From: Deltaproteobacteria bacterium
Lineage (GTDB): Bacteria > Myxococcota_A > Polyangia > JAAYKL01
Reading direction: 5' to 3'
NCBI GenBank assembly: GCA_028713995.1
Contig: JAQTNF010000020.1
Span: 1-48,111, forward strand
DNA: 48,111 nucleotides
The position numbers were made by a program, and so were the translations under genes. A model generated the notes under the pieces. It searched no databases. It was not told the DNA's origin and saw nothing but the letters and a program-made list of their open reading frames with translations. Positions 22,539 through 30,561 of the stretch are shown in pieces (the stretch's first letter is position 1; each line of letters begins with the position of its first letter).

Positions 22539-23096
22539 TCACTCGCCGAGGGACGTCTCGCTCTTGCCCACCTGACGGATGGCGAAATTCATGTTGATGT
22601 ACTTCGCCTTGGCGCAGGTGGCAATGATCAGCTTGAGGATTGAGAACTGCACCTCGTTGTCCGACTGGATGATGACCTCGCCCTTGAACTCCTCGCCAGC
22701 GTGGGACGCATTCCAGGCCTCACGTTCGGCGTCGAGCAGCGTGAAGAGGGGCGTCAGCTTCCAGTCCGGATAGGAGCTCTCGTTGACGTCTGACGAGTTC
22801 ATGATGAACTGACCCTCGAAGCCCACCGTGGCCTTGGAGACCGCGATCACCGGAGCGCGCTCAAGCGTGGTGGCGTGGTACGCGGGCGGCAGGATGATGT
22901 CCTTCGTGACGAAAAGGATCTCACCCGTGGCGCTGAACGTCATGAGCAGGAAGATCACGAGCATGGTGAGCATGTCCACCATGGGCGTCACGTTGAGATC
23001 CGAGATAGGACTCGCCTTGCCGTGGCCCATGGCCAGCTTCATGTTCTTCAGCTTGATGGACTTGCCCAAGACCTTGCCGGGTTTTTTGACGGGCAT
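22539..23096 (-). CDS. exbD: ExbD/TolR-family biopolymer transporter (first copy)
   Basis: 185 residues. The cytoplasmic N-terminus is Lys-rich. The single membrane helix carries the essential Asp (DLNVTPMVDMLTMLVIFLLM), the proton-path residue of ExbD/TolR. The periplasmic domain is about 130 residues and ends with the family-like helix and strand (SILKLIIATCAKAKYINMNFAI). GGAGGG precedes the ATG by 5 nt. Third gene of the exbB-exbD-exbD operon (18-bp gap). An extra acidic/aromatic insertion (about residues 95-135) is longer than in classical ExbD. Confidence 0.85.
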   Translation of the reverse strand: MPVKKPGKVLGKSIKLKNMKLAMGHGKASPISDLNVTPMVDMLTMLVIFLLMTFSATGEILFVTKDIILPPAYHATTLERAPVIAVSKATVGFEGQFIMNSSDVNESSYPDWKLTPLFTLLDAEREAWNASHAGEEFKGEVIIQSDNEVQFSILKLIIATCAKAKYINMNFAIRQVGKSETSLGE

Positions 23097-23114
23097 TCGA
23101 ACCCTCCGATATCC

Positions 23115-23609
23115 CTAGAGCAATTCGCCCTGGACAGTGTTCGTGTTGGCGACCGTGATGCCACTGAGACCGATGTCGAGACAAATATCCATGATCTGGA
23201 TGATGTTCTTGTATAGGACCTTGTCCTCGGCCGCGAGCATCACCTTGGGGGATTCCGGAGCGCGGTCCTTGAGGTTCTTCAGGCCCGCGCGCACTTCCTT
23301 GAAGTACTTATCCTCAGGGAGCCGCGGAACCCGTTTGGGCGGCCTCTCGCCCGTGAGGTTCATGACCGCCTCGTCCGCGGTGATGAGGATGTTGATGTTC
23401 TTTTCCTTCTCCTGCTTCTCGGGAGGCGCGCTGGTGTTCTGGGAGATGGCCTGATCCGTGTCGATGCGGGCGAGCTGCGTCCAGACCGCCGTGATAAGGA
23501 GAAACGAGATCAGCACGGAAAGCAGGTCGATGGTCGGAATGAGGTTGACCACGAAATCGACCGACTTTTTTCCGCCTTTGCTCGGGGTAGGTGCGCCACC
23601 ACCAGCCAT
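23115..23609 (-). CDS. exbD: ExbD/TolR-family biopolymer transporter (second copy)
   Basis: 164 residues. A Gly/Lys-rich N-terminus leads into the single helix VNLIPTIDLLSVLISFLLIT with the conserved Asp. The periplasmic part starts with a Pro/Glu/Lys-rich segment and ends with YKNIIQIMDICLDIGLSGITVA, the ExbD pattern. GGAGG lies 5 nt before the ATG. Two non-identical ExbD subunits encoded side by side suggest a heteromeric ExbD pair with the single ExbB, as in many delta-proteobacterial Tol/Exb clusters. Confidence 0.85.
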   Translation of the reverse strand: MAGGGAPTPSKGGKKSVDFVVNLIPTIDLLSVLISFLLITAVWTQLARIDTDQAISQNTSAPPEKQEKEKNINILITADEAVMNLTGERPPKRVPRLPEDKYFKEVRAGLKNLKDRAPESPKVMLAAEDKVLYKNIIQIMDICLDIGLSGITVANTNTVQGELL

Positions 23610-23683
23610 GACTACCTCCTGATTTCACAAAGCCGCAGTTCGTGGTCGGCGCGACCCTGAGGGGGAAACGCCGCGTCGTTTTT

Positions 23684-24319
23684 TCAGTTCGCCAGCTTCT
23701 CGCGGTTCTCGAGGATCAGGTTCAGGACGCGGACCGTGCTCTCGTTGATGTCATCGACGAGCGACTGCGTCTTGCCCTGCAGAATGGCGTAGAAGATGAG
23801 CGACGGAATGGCCGTGAGGAGTCCGAACGCCGTGCAGTTCATGGCCTCGGAAATACCGCGAGCCAGTTCGGCCGCTTTCGAACTCGCCTCGACGTTGGCC
23901 ACGGCTGCGAAGGAAACGATCATGCCCGAGATGGTGCCGAGGAGGCCGAGGAGCATGGCGATGTTTCCGAGCATGGCGAGGTAGGGCGTGCGTTTTTCAA
24001 TCCGGGGAAGCTCGCGGAGCGCCGCGCCGTCCATGGCAGCCTGCACGTCTTCGGGAGTACCCCGAACCTTGAGCAGGCCGGCGTGGATGATGCGGGCCAG
24101 CGGGAACGGCTGCGCCGCGGTGTACTTGACGACCTTGTCCAACTGACCGGCGAAGATCGTGCTGTGGAGCGTTTTCAAGAAGGTATCCTTGTTGAAATTG
24201 GCCTTCATGAACAGATAGAAAAATCGCTCAATCGCAATTCCATACACAACCAGCGACGTGCACAAAATCGGCCACATGAAAAACCCACCACCTTGAAACG
24301 CCTCGGCAATGAACCTCAT
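23684..24319 (-). CDS. exbB: ExbB/TolQ/MotA-family proton channel
   Basis: 211 residues from ATG 24319, chosen because GGAGGAGA sits 3-5 nt upstream; a longer open frame has no ribosome site. Three membrane segments are visible: residues about 12-34 (FFMWPILCTSLVVYGIAIERF), about 115-140 (TPYLAMLGNIAMLLGLLGTISGMI) and about 160-185 (MNCTAFGLLTAIPSLIFYAIL). The last two with GLLGTISGM and TAFGLLTAIP are the ExbB/TolQ signature. It heads an operon with two exbD genes and has a near-consensus promoter 90 bp upstream. Confidence 0.88.
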   Translation of the reverse strand: MRFIAEAFQGGGFFMWPILCTSLVVYGIAIERFFYLFMKANFNKDTFLKTLHSTIFAGQLDKVVKYTAAQPFPLARIIHAGLLKVRGTPEDVQAAMDGAALRELPRIEKRTPYLAMLGNIAMLLGLLGTISGMIVSFAAVANVEASSKAAELARGISEAMNCTAFGLLTAIPSLIFYAILQGKTQSLVDDINESTVRVLNLILENREKLAN

Positions 24320-24408
24320 GGATCTCCTCCGTCTTGTCAGACTCTCCGTGGTTTCAGCCCGGGCGGCGGGGGTCATCCCCTTTGGCACCGAGCGCTTCTG
24401 AGGCCCAA

Positions 24409-24437
24409 AATTTATGGGAACCGAAGACGCGTGTCAA
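24409..24437 (-). promoter_or_regulatory. near-consensus sigma70 promoter of the exbB-exbD-exbD operon
   Basis: On the minus strand, TTGACA (24437-24432) is followed by a 17-bp spacer and TAAATT (24414-24409). The -35 is perfect and the -10 matches 5 of 6. It lies about 90 bp upstream of the exbB ATG, inside the 150-bp gap after the response regulator gene, so exbB need not depend on read-through. Confidence 0.7.
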
Positions 24438-24469
24438 CCCTTTTACCGCGACCCTGTACGGCCGGGCGA

Positions 24470-25156
24470 TCACCCGTCGTAGCGGTACCCCACCCCGTGC
24501 ACGGTCTTGATGATGGCCGGGTTCCGGGGATCACGTTCGATGCGCTTGCGCAGCTTGGAGACGTGCTGGTCCAGGGTGCGGCTGTTCGGGAAGTAGCTCG
24601 CCCCCCAGCACTCGTTGAAGAGCGTGTTGCGGTCAAGCACTTTGCCGCGTTTTCGCGCCAGACAATCGAGGATGCGCACGTCGCGCAAGGAAAGCTCGAT
24701 GATCGTGTCGCCGCGGCGGGCGCGCAACTCGTTCGGGAGCACCTCCAGATCCCCGATCGTGAACGGGGCGACGCTGGCCTCGGGCTCGCGCGCGGCCATG
24801 CACCTGCGCGTCACGGCCCGGATGCGCGCCACCACCTCCTTCACGCCGAAGGGTTTCACGATGAAGTCGTCCGCACCGAGCTCGAGCCCGATCACCTTGT
24901 CGATTTCCTCGGACTTTGCACTGAGAAAGACGATCGGCACTCGCGCGTCGCGTTTTCGAATCTCGCGGCACACGTCGTAGCCGCTCGCGCCCGGCATCAT
25001 GATGTCGAGGCACACGAAGTCGGGCCGCGCCTCGTTGAACAAGGTGAGCGCCTCTTTGCCGTCGTGCGCCTGCACGGGCTCGTAGCCCTCGGACTCCAGG
25101 ATTTCGGCGAGCCCCTTGCGAATGTTGTCGTCGTCCTCGGCGATGAGCACTTTCAT
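24470..25156 (-). CDS. OmpR/PhoB-family response regulator
   Basis: 228 residues from ATG 25156, with GGGAGG 7 nt upstream. The receiver domain (about 1-118) has the acidic pair Asp8/Asp9 (AEDDD), phospho-acceptor Asp51 (VCLDIMMPG), and the switch region VFLSAK. The C-terminal winged helix (about 130-226) ends with the family pattern SRTLDQHVSKLRKRIE and TVHGVGYRY. It is a DNA-binding transcription regulator phosphorylated by the adjacent kinase, whose TGA overlaps this ATG by 4 bp. Open frames running through the kinase gene in this frame are spurious. Targets unknown. Confidence 0.9.
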   Translation of the reverse strand: MKVLIAEDDDNIRKGLAEILESEGYEPVQAHDGKEALTLFNEARPDFVCLDIMMPGASGYDVCREIRKRDARVPIVFLSAKSEEIDKVIGLELGADDFIVKPFGVKEVVARIRAVTRRCMAAREPEASVAPFTIGDLEVLPNELRARRGDTIIELSLRDVRILDCLARKRGKVLDRNTLFNECWGASYFPNSRTLDQHVSKLRKRIERDPRNPAIIKTVHGVGYRYDG

Positions 25157-26715
25157 GTGCAACCTCCCTCGGCCGGCGGCGTATCGAGCGTGACCTCGAA
25201 CGCGGCGCCCTCGGACGCATCGACGAGCCGTACGTCTCCGCCGTGCAGGCGCGCGAGCTCGCGGGCGATGGTGAGCCCGATGCCGGTCCCGCTCACGCCG
25301 TCGGTCGCCTTGTCGCTCAGGCGGTGGAACGGCTCGAAGATGCGCTCGCGCTCGGCGGCAGGCACGCCGGGCCCTTTGTCCGCGACCAGGATGGTCGTGC
25401 GTCCTCCTTGGGCCCGGGTCTCCAGGTGCGCGAGCCCACCCGCGGCCCCGTACTTCTCCACGTTCGACAGCAGGTTGCCCAGGATCTGGCCCGCCGCGTC
25501 CGGGTCGAGCATGACGATCCCCGGCGCGCCCGCCTCGAAACGAATTTTCACGTTCTTGCCCTCGAGCGCGGGCCGAAACTGCGCGATGACCGCCGCGACC
25601 AAGTCGTCGACGCAGCCCGGTGCGAGCCTGAGCGCCAACTTGTGCCGATCCTTGCGCGCGAACGCGAGCACGTTGCCGATGAGGCGCGTGAGGCGCCGGC
25701 TCTCGTCCACCACGACCTTGAGGTAGGCCGCGGATCTCTCGTCGCCCTCGTCGAGGCTGTCCTCGAGCAGCTCGGCGTACATGCGGATGTTGGTGAGCGG
25801 CGTCTTGAGCTCGTGGGAGACCTGGTTCACGAACGTCACGCGCTCGTGCGCGAGCCGGGCCTCCCGCGAGCTCTCGCGGTAGACGAGCACGGCGAGCCCC
25901 CCGAGGACGAGCGCCAGCGCCGCGGCCCCGGCCATGGCCGGCAGGAGCGAGCTTTTCCCGAAGGTCGCGTCCAGGTCGGACGCGGGGGCGAAGTAGGAGA
26001 GCTTCCACGAGCCGAGCGGCGCGCTGAGCGGCAGCGCGGCACGGGGCTTCTCCTTTTTTCCCGGCTCGTAGGCGCCCCACTCGTAGACCGCGCGGCCCGC
26101 CGAGTCGGTGAGCGAGAGGCGTGTGTCCGCGGTCCCGGATCTCGCCGCGGCCGTGTCGGGCAAGGCGGCCACGATGTCCGCCGCGAGCGCGATGCGGTCC
26201 ACCTCGGTGCCCACGACCTTGCCCCCCTCGGCCCGGCGCCAGAAGATGAGGTTGAGATCGTTGTCTGCATACCAGGCGTACCACCCGCTGGCCGCGGCCG
26301 TGGTGCCGTCCGAGGGCCGCGCGAATCGCTCCTTGTCCTTCCAGATGCGGTCGGTGCGGGCAAGGAAGGCGCGCTCCGTCTCGGTGGGCTCCTTGTCCGC
26401 GCTCGGAAACTCGAGGCGTCCCTTCCCGTCGAGCACGAACATCTGACGCACGAGCCTCGCGCCGCGCACTGCGGCCCGGATCGACGCCGGGTCGAACGAC
26501 CCGATCTCCGTCACCCGCTCGAGCTCGCGGCCGCGCTGCTCGAGAAGCCGCGCGATGGACGCGTCCACGTCTGCGAGGCGGCCGTCCACGAGGGCGTCGA
26601 GCCTGTGGCGGACCATCTCGCGCTCGTCGCGGGCGAGGCGCACGCCGAGCGCGGCGAGCAGGCCCACCGGGATGAGCACGATGAGGGCGAGGATGGCGAA
26701 AAGACCGGGCTTCAA
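25153..26715 (-). CDS. membrane sensor histidine kinase
   Basis: 520 residues, beginning with TTG 26715 behind GGAAGGGAG. A membrane helix at about 5-25 and another near 270-292 bracket an extracytoplasmic sensor of roughly 240 residues with no family I recognise. The HisKA domain carries the phospho-acceptor His in FVNQVSHELKTPLTNIRMYAELL. The ATPase domain has the N box (NLLSNVEKYG), G1 box (DKGPGVP), and G2 box (GTGIGLTIARELARLHGG). It is translationally coupled to the response regulator and lies 17 bp after the vWA gene, so the three probably form one operon. The signal is unknown. Confidence 0.88.
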   Translation of the reverse strand: MKPGLFAILALIVLIPVGLLAALGVRLARDEREMVRHRLDALVDGRLADVDASIARLLEQRGRELERVTEIGSFDPASIRAAVRGARLVRQMFVLDGKGRLEFPSADKEPTETERAFLARTDRIWKDKERFARPSDGTTAAASGWYAWYADNDLNLIFWRRAEGGKVVGTEVDRIALAADIVAALPDTAAARSGTADTRLSLTDSAGRAVYEWGAYEPGKKEKPRAALPLSAPLGSWKLSYFAPASDLDATFGKSSLLPAMAGAAALALVLGGLAVLVYRESSREARLAHERVTFVNQVSHELKTPLTNIRMYAELLEDSLDEGDERSAAYLKVVVDESRRLTRLIGNVLAFARKDRHKLALRLAPGCVDDLVAAVIAQFRPALEGKNVKIRFEAGAPGIVMLDPDAAGQILGNLLSNVEKYGAAGGLAHLETRAQGGRTTILVADKGPGVPAAERERIFEPFHRLSDKATDGVSGTGIGLTIARELARLHGGDVRLVDASEGAAFEVTLDTPPAEGGCT

Positions 26716-26732
26716 GGTGCGTCGCTCCCTTC

Positions 26733-28079
26733 CTACCAGGCCTGCTGCATGTCGGCCTCGAACTCGGCGTCGCGCATGGCCTTGCGCTGCACGTTCCAGT
26801 CCTTGCCCGCGGCGGGGTTCAGCGCCTCGGCGTGCCCCCTGTTCATGGTGGCGGCCCTGTCGAGCTTCTTCGACTTGTAGCGCGCCGCGTTGTCCGAGAG
26901 GAACGACGCGTTGTTGTCGAGCACGCGCCGCGCCTCGACCACGTTGCCTCGGTCGCGCAATAGCACGGCGTTCTTGTTGGCCTCGTTGGCGACGAGCTCC
27001 ACCGCGGACACCATCACGTCGTCGACCGCGCTCTTCGCCACCGCGTCCGGGGAGGCCGAGTAGCGCACGCTCACCGAGCCGCCGAGCACGTCGGTGGTGC
27101 GCGTGACGGTGTTGGCATAGGAAGCGTGCACCGTGGCGAGCTCCCGGGTGGCGCCGTCCGCGCCGGGCGGCAGCTCCACCTCGACGAGCAGGTACTTCTC
27201 CTGGCTGCCGTAGAGCTGGTTCATGCGCGCGTACACGTTCTGTCCGCTCACCTCCGCGTCGCGCCCGAGCACGCGGATGGGCCGGACGCCGGGCGCACAG
27301 CGAACCTCGACAACCACCTCGCGCGCCACCACGGACAGGACGTCGCCGAACTCGTAGGTGAAGATGCGGGCGAGGTCCACCGCGTTCTCGGCGAACGCGT
27401 GGTTGCCGTCGGAACGCCGCGCGAGCTCGGCCATGAGGTCCTCGTTGTAGCCGCCGCCGAGCCCGATGGTGGTCACGGAGATGCCCTCCTTGAAGAGGGA
27501 CGAGCCCAGGTAGCCGAGGTCGCCGGGCGAGCTCGGGCCCACGTTGGCGAGGCCGTCCGAGAGCAGGACGACGCGGTTGACGCGGTTGCGATCGATGAAC
27601 TTGCGCACCTCTTCCGCTCCCTTGCTCACGCCCGCGAACAGGGCCGTGTTGCCGTCCGCGAAGAGCTCGGAGATGGCCTTGCGGATCCCGGTGCGGTCCG
27701 AGACCTTGGTGGAGGGGACGAGCACGCTCACCGTGTGGTTGTAAGCCACGAGCGCCACGGTGTCGTCTCCGCCGAGCCTGTCCACGGCCAGGAGCGCGGC
27801 CTCCTTGGCCTTGGCGATCTTCTCGCCGCTCATGGAGCCCGAGCGGTCGAGCACGATGGCCACGTTGACCGGCGCGCGCGCCCCGCCCTCGGGCAGGGCG
27901 AAGCCGGTCAGGCTGACCTTGAGGAACGCCCGCTCCGTGCGGCCGGCCTGCACCACGCCCGAGCCCGTCGCGATCTTGAGCTTCACCTTGTCCTCGGCCA
28001 CCGCGGGCGCGACCTGCGTGATGAAGACGACGGCCGCGAGAGCCGCCAAGCCCGTTACGTGAAATCCCTTGTTGCCCAT
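26733..28079 (-). CDS. secreted von Willebrand factor A domain protein
   Basis: 448 residues from ATG 28079, with AAAGGAGG about 9 nt upstream. A signal peptide (GLAALAAVVFITQVAPAVA) is followed by a vWA domain containing the MIDAS metal site DRSGSMSGEK, with the Thr/Asp parts further on (GNTALFAG, LLSDGLANVG). The architecture resembles YfbK/Ca-activated chloride-channel-homologue proteins, with a C-terminal beta-sandwich-like region rich in Val/Arg/Tyr. Metal-dependent protein binding in the periplasm or at the surface is likely; no enzymatic role is implied. First gene of the probable vWA-kinase-regulator operon, so it might be part of the stimulus detection or the output. Confidence 0.82.
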   Translation of the reverse strand: MGNKGFHVTGLAALAAVVFITQVAPAVAEDKVKLKIATGSGVVQAGRTERAFLKVSLTGFALPEGGARAPVNVAIVLDRSGSMSGEKIAKAKEAALLAVDRLGGDDTVALVAYNHTVSVLVPSTKVSDRTGIRKAISELFADGNTALFAGVSKGAEEVRKFIDRNRVNRVVLLSDGLANVGPSSPGDLGYLGSSLFKEGISVTTIGLGGGYNEDLMAELARRSDGNHAFAENAVDLARIFTYEFGDVLSVVAREVVVEVRCAPGVRPIRVLGRDAEVSGQNVYARMNQLYGSQEKYLLVEVELPPGADGATRELATVHASYANTVTRTTDVLGGSVSVRYSASPDAVAKSAVDDVMVSAVELVANEANKNAVLLRDRGNVVEARRVLDNNASFLSDNAARYKSKKLDRAATMNRGHAEALNPAAGKDWNVQRKAMRDAEFEADMQQAW

Positions 28080-28199
28080 GACGCCTTGCCTCCTTTTATC
28101 GCGGTTTCCCGCGTCCATGGAATAGGTACGGCCGAGCGAGGCGAAAATGGTCAGCGGCTCGCAAAAGCTTTGTAAAAGAATTGTGATATTCTCCGGGAC

Positions 28200-28889
28200 A
28201 TGGGGAGCTTCGAGTTGGAGGCGCTGTTCAAGATCTTCCTGGCCGTGGCACTCGGCGGGGTCATCGGGCTCGAGCGGCAGCTCCACGGGCGCGCGGCGGG
28301 CCTGCGCACGCACATGCTCGTGTGCCTGGCGTCAGCGCTGCTCATCGTGGCCTCGCAGACCGAGGCCTTCTCGGGGCTCATGGCGCGGCCGGGCGTGAAT
28401 CTGAACGTGGATCCGGGCCGCATCGCGGCGGGCATCATCACGGGCATCGGGTTCCTGGGCGCGGGCGCCATCCTGCGCATCCACGACAACTTCGTGCGCG
28501 GGCTCACCACCGCGGCGTGCATCTGGCTCGCGGCGGCCCTCGGGATCGCGGTCGGGTTCGGCGCGTATATGCTCGCGGGCGCGGCGACCGCCCTCGCGCT
28601 CGTGACGCTCACGTTCCTCGACAAGATCGAGCACCACTTCGACAGCCCGGCCTATCGCACCATGGTCGTGGTCACGCGCGGCGCCGACACGCGCGACTCC
28701 GACCGCCTGTGCCGCGAGATCCTGGAGAAGCGCGGCGTCAAGGTGCAGTCCCAGGATCTGCGCCTCCTGCCCCTCGACGACACCGCGGACCTCACGTTCC
28801 TGCTTCGCGCGAGCCTCAAGGTCGACGCGGGCGAGCTCGTCAGCGCGGTCGCCGCGATCCCTGGCGTGACCGAGGTGCGCTGGACGTGA
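28200..28889 (+). CDS. MgtC/SapB-family membrane protein
   Basis: 229 residues. The N-terminal membrane domain (about 1-145) has four to five helices and the family signatures GGVIGLERQLHGRAAGLRTHMLV and ITGIGFLGAGAILR, followed by GLTTAACIWLAAALGIAVG. The C-terminal roughly 80 residues form a soluble ACT-like domain, as in full-length MgtC. MgtC proteins are linked to growth at low magnesium and to modulation of the F-type ATP synthase in pathogens; the role here is unknown. The gene is divergent from the vWA gene across a 120-bp gap; the ribosome site is weak. Confidence 0.85.
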   Translation: MGSFELEALFKIFLAVALGGVIGLERQLHGRAAGLRTHMLVCLASALLIVASQTEAFSGLMARPGVNLNVDPGRIAAGIITGIGFLGAGAILRIHDNFVRGLTTAACIWLAAALGIAVGFGAYMLAGAATALALVTLTFLDKIEHHFDSPAYRTMVVVTRGADTRDSDRLCREILEKRGVKVQSQDLRLLPLDDTADLTFLLRASLKVDAGELVSAVAAIPGVTEVRWT

Positions 28890-28928
28890 GCGAGAATCGA
28901 ACGATTTCTATATAAGGAGAGTGGACGG

Positions 28929-29891
28929 ATGGGACACGCGGACGACAGACACCAGATCGTGATTGTGGGCGCGGGACGGGTCGGAGCGACGACGGCGTAT
29001 GCGGCCCTCGTTTCGGGGATCGCCGACACCATCACGCTCGTCGATTTCGATCCGAAGCGCGCCGAGGGCGAGGCCATGGATCTCGTGCACGGGCTGCCGT
29101 ACGTGCCGCCGGCTTCGGTGCGCGCGGGCGGGTACGAGGCATGCCGCGAGGCCGACGTGATCGTCGTGACCGCGGGCGCGGCCAGGCAGCCGGGCGACAC
29201 GAGGCTCGAGCTGGCCAGGCGGAACCTCGGGCTCTTCGAGGAGATCATCCCGAAGATCACGGAGCAGACGCGCGAGGCCGTGCTGGTCATCGTGTCGAAC
29301 CCGGTCGATCTCCTCACCCTTGCGGCGCAGCGGATCTCGGGGCTTCCCCCGTCGCAGGTCATCGGCACGGGAACCGCGCTCGACACCTCGAGGCTCCGGG
29401 CGATCCTCGCCGAGCATTTCGCCGTCGACGCGCGCAACGTGCATGCCTTCGTCGTGGGCGAGCACGGCGACTCCCAGGTCACCTTGTGGAGCCCGGCGAG
29501 GATTGCGGGCCTCACCCTTCGCGACTACGCCAAGGCCGCCGGAAAAGACTGGAACGCCGATCTGGAGCGCGACCTGGAGAAACAGGTCATCACGGCGGGA
29601 GCCGAGGTGATCAAGCGCAAGGGCGCCACCTTTTACGCCATCGGGCTCGCGGCCGCGAACCTCGCGCGCACGATCCTGCGCGACGAGCGATCGATCCTGA
29701 CCGTGAGCTCCGTTCTCCACGGCGAGCAGGGCCTCGCCGACGTGGCGCTGTCGCTTCCGTGCGTCGTGGGGCAAGAGGGGTGCACGAGGGTCCTGGCCAT
29801 GTCGATCGACGCGAAGGAGCAGGCCGCGCTCGAGGCGTCGGCGGCGGCGCTGCGAAAGGTGTACGCCGACATCGGGGGCCCGAAGGGTTGA
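28929..29891 (+). CDS. L-lactate/malate dehydrogenase family enzyme (LDH-like with Arg at the specificity site)
   Basis: 320 residues with the NAD-binding GAGRVGATTA near the N-terminus and Asp39/Asp41 after the second strand. Substrate-binding Arg155 is in GTALDTSRLR, and catalytic His179 is in GEHGD. GEHGD and KGATFYAIGLA are lactate-dehydrogenase-like. However, the active-site loop reads TAGAARQPGDTRLEL. Aligned by the invariant P-G and T-R to LDH (AGxxQKPGETR) and malate dehydrogenase (AGxxRKPGMTR), Arg86 falls at the classical position 102, where LDHs have Gln and MDHs have Arg. The substrate may therefore be oxaloacetate or another 2-oxo acid. AAGGAG precedes the ATG, and a TATATA box lies at 28909. 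Confidence 0.82.
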   Translation: MGHADDRHQIVIVGAGRVGATTAYAALVSGIADTITLVDFDPKRAEGEAMDLVHGLPYVPPASVRAGGYEACREADVIVVTAGAARQPGDTRLELARRNLGLFEEIIPKITEQTREAVLVIVSNPVDLLTLAAQRISGLPPSQVIGTGTALDTSRLRAILAEHFAVDARNVHAFVVGEHGDSQVTLWSPARIAGLTLRDYAKAAGKDWNADLERDLEKQVITAGAEVIKRKGATFYAIGLAAANLARTILRDERSILTVSSVLHGEQGLADVALSLPCVVGQEGCTRVLAMSIDAKEQAALEASAAALRKVYADIGGPKG

Positions 29892-29912
29892 AGCGCGAAA
29901 GGGCGTCGACGG

Positions 29913-30554
29913 TCACAGCACCGTGAGCCCGTACGGCTCGTCCATGACCGCCCGGTCCTTGCCCTCCCCGAGGAGCCATTTGTCGTAACGCGCCCGCAGG
30001 GGCGCGATGATCGTGGCACGATTGTCGGCGTCCCACTCGCGCGCCGACGAGCTCATCTCGACGTGTGTGCACGCCGGCAGGAGCGCCTTCATGTCCGCCA
30101 GCTCGGGCGAGCCCGGGCGTAGCGGGATGAGCCCGTACGAAAACACATCGTTGCGGTAGATCAATGCCACGTGCACCACGTAAATGCGCCCCGGCATGAG
30201 GCGCGCGCGCAGGAACTGGGGATCGTGGTCCATGGCCGCGCTCATGAACACACGCTCCCCGGGCCGTGTGAGGTACGAGGCCCAGGTGCCGGCCGAGAGC
30301 ATGGCCGCGGGCTTGTCGCCGTCGTAGACGAGCGTCGCGCTCATGGGCAGGTCGAGGCCGGGCCGCGCGAAGACCACGAGGGACAGATCGGCGGGCGGCG
30401 GGTCGATGCTCGCGCCGGGGGTCTCGGCGTAGTCCATTTCGGAGAAGCGGTAGGGCGCCCGAGGATCGACGATGCCGCACGAACCGAACGGGAGAGCCGC
30501 GAGGCCGAGCGCGAGAGAGAGGGTGAAGAAGCGGGACTGTGGGCTCGGCCGCAT
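29913..30554 (-). CDS. hypothetical lipoprotein
   Basis: 213 residues from ATG 30554. The N-terminus is a hydrophobic signal (FFTLSLALGLAALPFGSC) with Cys as the likely lipidation site, although the -3 residue Phe is not ideal. The mature part contains beta-rich segments (LSLVVFARPGLDLPMSATLVYDG, GRIYVVHVALIYRNDVFSYG) reminiscent of small lipoproteins of the DUF2846 type, but the match is not firm. It lies 7 bp downstream of priA on the same strand and converges on the dehydrogenase gene. Function unknown. Confidence 0.65.
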   Translation of the reverse strand: MRPSPQSRFFTLSLALGLAALPFGSCGIVDPRAPYRFSEMDYAETPGASIDPPPADLSLVVFARPGLDLPMSATLVYDGDKPAAMLSAGTWASYLTRPGERVFMSAAMDHDPQFLRARLMPGRIYVVHVALIYRNDVFSYGLIPLRPGSPELADMKALLPACTHVEMSSSAREWDADNRATIIAPLRARYDKWLLGEGKDRAVMDEPYGLTVL

Positions 30555-30561
30555 GTTCTTT

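Noticed and set aside
24470-26284. Response regulator fused to a long N-terminal extension
   Set aside because: The extension is an out-of-frame reading of the histidine kinase; a good ribosome site precedes the ATG at 25156.
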